From positions 1-10,344 of the forward strand of contig CAYYDH010000022.1 in the NCBI GenBank assembly GCA_964470615.1: DNA of 10,344 nucleotides, in the 5' to 3' direction. This stretch comes from CAYYDH01 sp964470615 (lineage in GTDB: Bacteria > Patescibacteriota > Minisyncoccia > Minisyncoccales > GWA2-38-27). The translations under genes and the position numbers were made by a program. Shown piece by piece: positions 5,861-10,344 of the stretch (positions are counted from its first letter, which is position 1; each line of letters begins with the position of its first letter). Under the pieces are notes generated by a model. The model saw only the letters and a program-made list of their open reading frames with translations. It made no database searches and was not told the origin of the DNA.

Positions 5861-7087
5861 ATGAAAGTTTTAGTCATCAGCTCCGAATCCCCAGAAATTA
5901 GCGTTGGAGGGATAGAGAGACATATTAAGAATTTTATAAACTATTGCCGTCACAGAAACAAAGACGTCATTTTTTTGTTGCCTACGAACAAAGAAGAAAG
6001 CTCAGAAAGAATGGGCAACGTTTTGGTTCTGAAAAGAAGCTTTCTTTATTTCAATTACAAAAGGGTTTTTAACAGAAAAGAAATAGCGGCTGACGAAATG
6101 AAAGAAAAATCAATGAAGTTTTTCCATTTCCTTTTGGATCTATTTGATAAAGAAGAAATAGACATTGTGAGCGCTCAGAACTCCTATAACGGTCTTCCCC
6201 CGGCTTACAGTTTGATTCTGAATATGGCTTGCTTTTCAAGAAACATTCCATTGGTTCTGAGAGCCCATTCTTTTGCCAAAACAGAGCTTCAGAAATCCCT
6301 GGCCAAGGATTTATTCTGGGAGAGAATTATCTGTGTCAGTCGAAGCGTGGCAGGCGACTTTTTCAGTAAAGGAGCAGATATAAACAAACTGAACACACAC
6401 TATTTAGGGGTGAATATCAGAGAATTCAAGCCAGGAGCGAATAAGCATTGGCTGACAGATAAGTTAAAAATACCAGAGAATTCAAAGATTATACTGCATG
6501 CTTCCCGTATTATCAACGGGAAAAGGGATGTTTTGAAAGAAAAAGGGATTCTTGTTCTTCTGGAAGCGTTTTCTCATCTAGCATTAAAAAACCAAGGATT
6601 AACATTGCTAATAGCAATAGCAGAGCCTCCGAGAAGATTAAAAGAAGAGTTTCGCCAGGCATTGGATAAGTTGAGGGGTTACATACAGCTGAACAACCTA
6701 GAGGGGAGAGTTATCTGTCGAGAGTTTAAGCTTGAGGAGATGCCTTTTGTCTATAACGGAGCAGATATTTTTGTTCTGGCTTCAGAAAATGAAACCTTCG
6801 GCCAAGTGTACATTGAAGCTATGGCTTGCGGAACGCCGGTTATAGGGACAAACGTGGGCGGAATACCGGAAATTATTGCAGACAGCTATAACGGGGTTTT
6901 AATCCAGCCTAACAATCCAAGCCTGTTGGCGCAAAAGATAGAGGAAATACTTTACAACGAAAGCGTTAGGAAGGAGTTTATCAAAAACGGCTTGAAAACA
7001 GCCAGGAGAAAGTTTTCAGCAGAAAGGCAGTTTGGCCTTTTGTTCAACTACTTTAAGAAAATAGCTGATTCTAAAAGGCGAGATTGA
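5861..7087 (+). CDS. Glycosyltransferase, GT4-like (GT-B fold)
   Basis: A retaining GT-B glycosyltransferase that would transfer a sugar from a nucleotide donor to a cell-envelope polysaccharide, lipid or protein. The donor and acceptor cannot be told. The 408-residue product starts MKVLVISSESPEISVGGIERH, with the glycine-rich N-terminal acceptor-side loop at 16-17. The C-terminal donor domain has HASRIINGKRDVLKEKG (213-229), including a basic Arg/Lys pair, and the signature ASENETFGQVYIEAMACGTP (307-326) with the EX7E pair Glu311 and Glu319. NVGGIPEII (331-339) follows. No membrane segment or signal is evident, so it is likely cytoplasmic or peripheral. It stands alone between a tRNA and a terminator, not in a polysaccharide cluster. 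It uses the only TGA stop in the window, backed by an in-frame TAA four sense codons later. Confidence 0.92.
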   Translation: MKVLVISSESPEISVGGIERHIKNFINYCRHRNKDVIFLLPTNKEESSERMGNVLVLKRSFLYFNYKRVFNRKEIAADEMKEKSMKFFHFLLDLFDKEEIDIVSAQNSYNGLPPAYSLILNMACFSRNIPLVLRAHSFAKTELQKSLAKDLFWERIICVSRSVAGDFFSKGADINKLNTHYLGVNIREFKPGANKHWLTDKLKIPENSKIILHASRIINGKRDVLKEKGILVLLEAFSHLALKNQGLTLLIAIAEPPRRLKEEFRQALDKLRGYIQLNNLEGRVICREFKLEEMPFVYNGADIFVLASENETFGQVYIEAMACGTPVIGTNVGGIPEIIADSYNGVLIQPNNPSLLAQKIEEILYNESVRKEFIKNGLKTARRKFSAERQFGLLFNYFKKIADSKRRD

Positions 7088-7095
7088 TTGAAGGG

Positions 7096-7134
7096 CCGAT
7101 AATTGCCGGTTCGGACTGGCCTCGGTTTTTTTTT
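7096..7134 (+). terminator. Rho-independent terminator after the glycosyltransferase
   Basis: GCCGG (7105-7109) pairs with CTGGC (7116-7120) around loop TTCGGA. An outer CCGA/TCGG pair (7096-7099 with 7122-7125) closes the stem across an internal loop. Nine T residues follow (7126-7134). It begins 8 bases after the glycosyltransferase stop codon. This is the clearest intrinsic terminator in the window. Confidence 0.82.
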
Positions 7135-7161
7135 GCTCTTTCAAATGATTTGTGTTAAGAT
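7133..7161 (+). promoter_or_regulatory. Putative extended -10 promoter for dnaG-rpoD
   Basis: TTGCTC (7133-7138), a 17-base spacer, and TAAGAT (7156-7161) preceded by TG one base away (TGT, 7153-7155), i.e. an extended -10. A start near 7168 gives a leader of about 29 bases to the dnaG ATG at 7197. The first two bases of the -35 are the last two Ts of the preceding terminator. Confidence 0.6.
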
Positions 7162-7196
7162 TATCGTGTCATTACAGGCGATTCTCTTCGTTTATC

Positions 7197-8996
7197 ATGC
7201 TATCTTCTCCAATTGATGAGATAAAGAGCCGGCTTGACGTAGTGGAAGTGATAAAGAGCTACATCAAACTTCAGAAGGCCGGAGTGAATTATCGGGCGGT
7301 TTGTCCTTTTCATTCTGAGAAAAAACCGTCTTTTTTTGTTTCACCAGCTCGTCAGATTTGGCATTGTTTTGGATGCCAAAAAGGCGGGGACATCTTTGGC
7401 TTCGTTAAAGAGATTGAAGGAGTAGAGTTTGGTGATGCTTTACGTATCTTAGCCCAGAAGGCCGGCGTTGAGTTAAAAAAACAGGATCCTAAAATTCAGA
7501 CAGAAAGGCGCCATCTTTACGAAATCTCCGAAATGGCTTGCCGTTTTTTTGAAAAACAGTTGGAATCAAAAACCGGGCAAGAAGCCAAGAAGTATCTTTT
7601 AAACAGGGGTATTAGCGAAGAAAGCGTCAAAGAATGGCGTTTGGGTTATTCACCGGATTTATGGCGCGGCCTATCGGATTTTTTAGTAAGCACAGGATAC
7701 CAGCGCGAAGAAATAGAAAGGGCGGGTCTGGCTATCAAGTCAGAAAAAGGCGGGAACTACTACGATAGGTTTCGTGGCAGGATAATGTTTCCTATCCTTG
7801 ATTTGAGTTCGCAGGTTGTCGGGTTCGGGGGCAGGGTTTTTAAAAGCGCGAAAAGGCCCGATGGCACAGAGGAAGCAAAATATATCAATACTCCTTCAAC
7901 TAGTCTTTATGATAAGAGCCGCGTCCTATACGGGCTGAATAAAGCTGGAATTGAGATACGGAAGAAAGACGCTTTTGTGTTGGTAGAAGGCTATACAGAC
8001 GTGATTATGGCCTACCAGGCGGGTTTTAATAACGTAGTGGCGGTTTCAGGTACTGCTTTAACCAATTTCCAGTTGTCGGTGCTAAAACGCTACTCAGAAA
8101 ACCTTTTGTCTTGCTTTGATATGGACATTGCCGGCGACTCAGCCACTAAAAGGGGGATAGACCTAGCCCAGGCTGCCGGGTTTAATATCAGGGTGGTGAG
8201 AATGCCCGATGGCCAAGATCCGGCCGATGTTATCAAAAATGATTTTAAACAATGGGAGGAGCTTTTAGGCAAAGCTCAGACTATTCACGACTTCTATTTC
8301 GAGACAACCTTTTCCCGCTTTGATAAAAATACAATAGACGGGAAAAGAAGAATCTCCAAATTTCTGCTGCCGATTATCAAAAGGGTTCCTAATAAAATAG
8401 AGCAAAGCGTTTGGGTGAAAAGCCTAGCAGATGGGCTGGGCGCAAAAGAAGAGGATGTTTTAGAAGAGCTGAAAAAGACGAAGATTGACCAAGCAGGTGG
8501 CAGCAATGAAGACTTTTCAGAACAGCCGAGCGGTGTTCCCCAAAAGACGAGAAAAGAGATGCTAGAAGAAAGGTTAGCTATTTTGGGGCTGAAATGCCCA
8601 CAGCATATATCTTCAATAGCAGAAGAAGATTTTAAGGTTTTTTCTCCGGAAATTTGCAGGTGTTTGAGCGTTTTTAAAGAGAAAAACGGCGATTTAAAGG
8701 CCATTTCAGCTGTTGAAACCACCAATTTTGTAAATCAGCTTTTCTTGATGGCCGAAGTTGAAGAGTTGAATGACGCCGAGGAAATTGAGAAAGAGTTTCA
8801 GGGATGCTTGAGAGAGCTTAAGGTTTTAGCGGTAAAAAGCGACCTTGATAGGATAGCAAGGGAGATCAAAAAAGCTGAGCAAGAGAAGAACTTAGATAAG
8901 GTTAGCGAGTTGATGCAAAACTTTAATTGTTCCTCCAAGTTGCTTTGCGATCTGGAGAATAAGAAGAAATCATCAGCAGTTAACTTAACAACCTAA
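7197..8996 (+). CDS. dnaG: DNA primase (DnaG)
   Basis: Synthesises RNA primers at the replication fork. From the ATG at 7197 the product is 599 residues, normal for DnaG. A GTG at 7152 would add 15 residues, but it falls inside the predicted -10 region and the family begins near MLSSPIDEIKSRLDVVEVI. The N-terminal CHC2 zinc domain has Cys36, His39, Cys57 and Cys60 (VCPFH, HCFGC). The RNA-polymerase-like core includes YYDRFRGRIMFPI (188-200) and GGRV. The Toprim motifs are VEGYTDVI (263-270, Glu264) and CFDMDIAGDSATKRG (Asp308, Asp310), with DGQDPAD (338-344) after them. The C-terminal 140 residues are helical and weakly conserved, as expected for the helicase-binding domain. rpoD follows after 8 bases, a partial macromolecular-synthesis operon without rpsU. 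Confidence 0.97.
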   Translation: MLSSPIDEIKSRLDVVEVIKSYIKLQKAGVNYRAVCPFHSEKKPSFFVSPARQIWHCFGCQKGGDIFGFVKEIEGVEFGDALRILAQKAGVELKKQDPKIQTERRHLYEISEMACRFFEKQLESKTGQEAKKYLLNRGISEESVKEWRLGYSPDLWRGLSDFLVSTGYQREEIERAGLAIKSEKGGNYYDRFRGRIMFPILDLSSQVVGFGGRVFKSAKRPDGTEEAKYINTPSTSLYDKSRVLYGLNKAGIEIRKKDAFVLVEGYTDVIMAYQAGFNNVVAVSGTALTNFQLSVLKRYSENLLSCFDMDIAGDSATKRGIDLAQAAGFNIRVVRMPDGQDPADVIKNDFKQWEELLGKAQTIHDFYFETTFSRFDKNTIDGKRRISKFLLPIIKRVPNKIEQSVWVKSLADGLGAKEEDVLEELKKTKIDQAGGSNEDFSEQPSGVPQKTRKEMLEERLAILGLKCPQHISSIAEEDFKVFSPEICRCLSVFKEKNGDLKAISAVETTNFVNQLFLMAEVEELNDAEEIEKEFQGCLRELKVLAVKSDLDRIAREIKKAEQEKNLDKVSELMQNFNCSSKLLCDLENKKKSSAVNLTT

Positions 8997-9004
8997 TTAT
9001 TAAT

Positions 9005-10201
9005 ATGCCGAAAGCAAAAAAGAGAAAAATCTCAAAGAAGAAAAAGGTTTTTAAAAAGAAGAAAGATTTGGGAAAGAAGATAACAAGAAAGAAAACCAGA
9101 ATAAGGAGGGCGCGGCGGAAAGTAAGAACTACGGGGTCAAAAAAGACAATCTTTATCCCTGAAAAAGTAGATGCTTTAATACAAAAAGGAAAACAAAGGA
9201 GGTTTGTCACCTTTTCTGAAATATTATACTCTTTCCCGGATGCAGAGAAGGATATCACCGGCTTAGAGGTTCTTTTTGGGAAGCTTGAGGAGAATGGCCT
9301 GGAGATAAAAGATTCCCAGTCATTTTTAGATGTTGATCAGGAAAAGAAGGTAGCTGGTAACGAACCGGACCTGAAAATAGATCCAATCCAGCTTTACTTG
9401 AAAGAAATAGGCCGTACTGCTTTTTTAACCGCTGAAGAGGAAAAGGAACTGGCACGCAAGATTGAGAAAGGAGAAGAAGAGGCTAAGAAAAGATTAGCTC
9501 GCGCTAATTTACGTTTGGTTGTTTCCATAGCCAAAAGGTATGTTGGCAAATCACCTAATTTGACTTTGTTGGATCTAATCCAGGAAGGGAACTTAGGGCT
9601 TTTCCGGGCTGTTGAGAAGTTTGATTGGAGGAAGGGGTATAAGTTTTCGACTTATGCCACTTGGTGGATAAGGCAATCTGTAACCAGAGCCATTGCTGAT
9701 CAGGCTAGAACTATCAGGATTCCAGTTCACATGGTAGAGACTATTTCAAAATATACGCAGATAAGACGACGCCTTTTGCAGGATTTGGGTCGTGAGCCGT
9801 TGCCTGAAGAAATAGCAGCTGAAATGGGGATAGAGGTTTCTAAAGTTCATCATATCAGAAAGATTTCCCAAGAAACTGTTTCCTTGGAAACACCGGTTGG
9901 CCAAGATGAAGAAGACAGTGTTTTGGCTGAGTTTATAGAAGACGACAAATCAATCTCGCCTTCTGTGCATGCAGGCAGAACTTTATTGAAAGAAAGATTC
10001 AAAGAGATTCTAATTGATTTAAGCGCCAGGGAGCAGAAGATACTGGCAATGCGTTTTGGTTTAGACGATGGAGTAACGCATACTCTAGAAGAAGTGGGCC
10101 AGGAATTCGGTGTTACTCGTGAAAGAATCCGTCAAATAGAGGCCAAGTCATTAGAAAAGATAAGGGAGCACGATAAGTTAAAAAAGCTGAAGGGCTATTA
10201 A
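9005..10201 (+). CDS. rpoD: Primary RNA polymerase sigma factor (sigma-70, RpoD)
   Basis: Directs RNA polymerase to housekeeping promoters. The 398-residue product has these parts in order. Residues 1-47 are a very basic tail with 27 Lys/Arg and only one acidic residue. Residues 50-105 are a region 1.1-like helical domain (KVDALIQKGKQRRFVTFSEIL). Region 1.2 begins DPIQLYLKEIG (126-136). Region 2 runs about 165-240, with NLRLVVSIAKRYVG, LDLIQEGNLGL and the 2.3-2.4 motif FSTYATWWIRQSVTRAI. Region 3 follows (RIPVHMVE, then about 248-320). Region 4 includes LSAREQKILAMRFGL and the helix-turn-helix VTRERIRQIEAKSLEKIR (370-387). The non-conserved insert between 1.2 and 2.1 seen in E. coli is absent. 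The complete 2.4 and 4.2 motifs fit the -10/-35-like promoters seen in this window. It is co-transcribed with dnaG. Confidence 0.97.
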   Translation: MPKAKKRKISKKKKVFKKKKDLGKKITRKKTRIRRARRKVRTTGSKKTIFIPEKVDALIQKGKQRRFVTFSEILYSFPDAEKDITGLEVLFGKLEENGLEIKDSQSFLDVDQEKKVAGNEPDLKIDPIQLYLKEIGRTAFLTAEEEKELARKIEKGEEEAKKRLARANLRLVVSIAKRYVGKSPNLTLLDLIQEGNLGLFRAVEKFDWRKGYKFSTYATWWIRQSVTRAIADQARTIRIPVHMVETISKYTQIRRRLLQDLGREPLPEEIAAEMGIEVSKVHHIRKISQETVSLETPVGQDEEDSVLAEFIEDDKSISPSVHAGRTLLKERFKEILIDLSAREQKILAMRFGLDDGVTHTLEEVGQEFGVTRERIRQIEAKSLEKIREHDKLKKLKGY

Positions 10202-10205
10202 GGAC

Positions 10206-10233
10206 TTGGAAAAATTGTAAGAATAAGTATAAT
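10206..10233 (+). promoter_or_regulatory. Putative sigma-70 promoter for tRNA-Asn
   Basis: TTGGAA (10206-10211), a 16-base spacer, then consensus TATAAT (10228-10233). It starts 5 bases after the rpoD stop codon. A start near 10240 places a hairpin at the very 5' end of the transcript, then the tRNA at 10265. Confidence 0.65.
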
Positions 10234-10242
10234 AGTTAACAT

Positions 10243-10258
10243 CGTCGTTTCAACGACG
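10243..10258 (+). other. Perfect small hairpin ahead of tRNA-Asn
   Basis: CGTCGT (10243-10248) and ACGACG (10253-10258) form a perfect 6 bp stem with loop TTCA. No T-run follows and the tRNA is downstream, so it does not look like an intrinsic terminator. It would form the 5' leader of the tRNA precursor. Confidence 0.5.
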
Positions 10259-10264
10259 GCAAAT

Positions 10265-10336
10265 TCCGGAGTAGCTCAATGGTAGAGCAGATCCCTGTTA
10301 AGGATAAGGTTGTAGGTTCGAGTCCTACCTCCGGAG
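10265..10336 (+). tRNA. tRNA-Asn (anticodon GTT)
   Basis: A full 72-base cloverleaf. The acceptor stem TCCGGAG pairs with CTCCGGA (10329-10335). The D-arm is GCTC-AATGGTA-GAGC. The anticodon loop CTGTTAA has anticodon GTT at 10297-10299. The T-arm is GTAGG-TTCGAGT-CCTAC. The discriminator is G10336, as usual for tRNA-Asn. The first pair of the anticodon stem (G10290 against A10306) is a mismatch. CCA is not encoded; CAG follows the discriminator. Confidence 0.96.
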
Positions 10337-10344
10337 CAGTATAG

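Noticed and set aside
7085..7102. Possible reassignment of UGA to glycine, as in Gracilibacteria and SR1
   Set aside because: The only TGA used as a stop is followed by an in-frame TAA four sense codons later, so this gene alone is ambiguous. But none of the other complete genes has an in-frame TGA and glycines are encoded by GGN, so the standard code fits.
8294..8725. Minus-strand open frame of 143 residues opposite dnaG
   Set aside because: Low-complexity Ser/Phe/Leu composition arises from antisense Lys/Glu codons. No family motif is present.
10243..10262. Hairpin after rpoD as an intrinsic terminator
   Set aside because: No T-run follows (GCAAATT), and it lies after a consensus promoter and directly before a tRNA.
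1..10344. CRISPR arrays, insertion sequences, rRNA, phage or toxin-antitoxin genes
   Set aside because: I looked for regular repeats, inverted terminal repeats and such genes, and saw none. Gaps between genes are too short to hide them.

Overview
The window looks like a piece of a compact genome from the Candidate Phyla Radiation (Patescibacteria), most likely of Parcubacteria type. This is an inference from several features together. All protein genes are on the + strand with gaps that are mostly 1-12 bases. Several type IV pilin-like genes surround a prepilin peptidase. No gene has a recognisable Shine-Dalgarno sequence. The tRNA genes do not encode CCA. The proteins match standard bacterial families read with the standard genetic code. 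No lineage marker such as 16S rRNA is present, so the placement is tentative.

Region 1 (1-3594) is a type IV pilus / competence-pseudopilus locus. It opens with the body of a pilin whose leader lies off the left edge, followed by a hairpin terminator and a fresh promoter. A tight run of five genes follows: a second pilin related to the first, a prepilin peptidase (PilD), and three minor pilins resembling GspH/FimT, GspI/PilV and GspJ/PilW. PilD would cleave and methylate all the pilins at the G^F site. The minor pilins would prime fibre assembly at the inner membrane. Motor ATPases, PilC and PilM/N/O are not in the window.

Region 2 (3569-5707) is a membrane-associated module: lemA, then the membrane zinc protease htpX, then a protein with two zf-TFIIB-like zinc ribbons. 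A promoter appears to overlap the end of the last pilin gene. The third gene is the least understood full-length protein here. Its C-terminal part has no domain I recognise.

Region 3 (5664-7134) holds tRNA-Ser(GGA), whose likely promoter lies inside the zinc-ribbon gene, and a GT4-type glycosyltransferase ending in a hairpin with nine T residues.

Region 4 (7133-10344) is the replication/transcription core: dnaG (primase) and rpoD (primary sigma factor) in one operon. This is the macromolecular-synthesis arrangement without rpsU. The promoter -35 begins inside the preceding terminator T-run. The sigma factor has an unusual lysine/arginine-rich N-terminal tail ahead of region 1.1. A promoter, a 5' hairpin and tRNA-Asn(GTT) close the window. 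I see no rRNA, CRISPR array, insertion sequence or phage gene. No gap between genes exceeds about 160 bases. I did not find a clearly new system; the best leads are the lemA-htpX-zinc-ribbon module, the paralogous cysteine-patterned pilins and the basic tail on RpoD.
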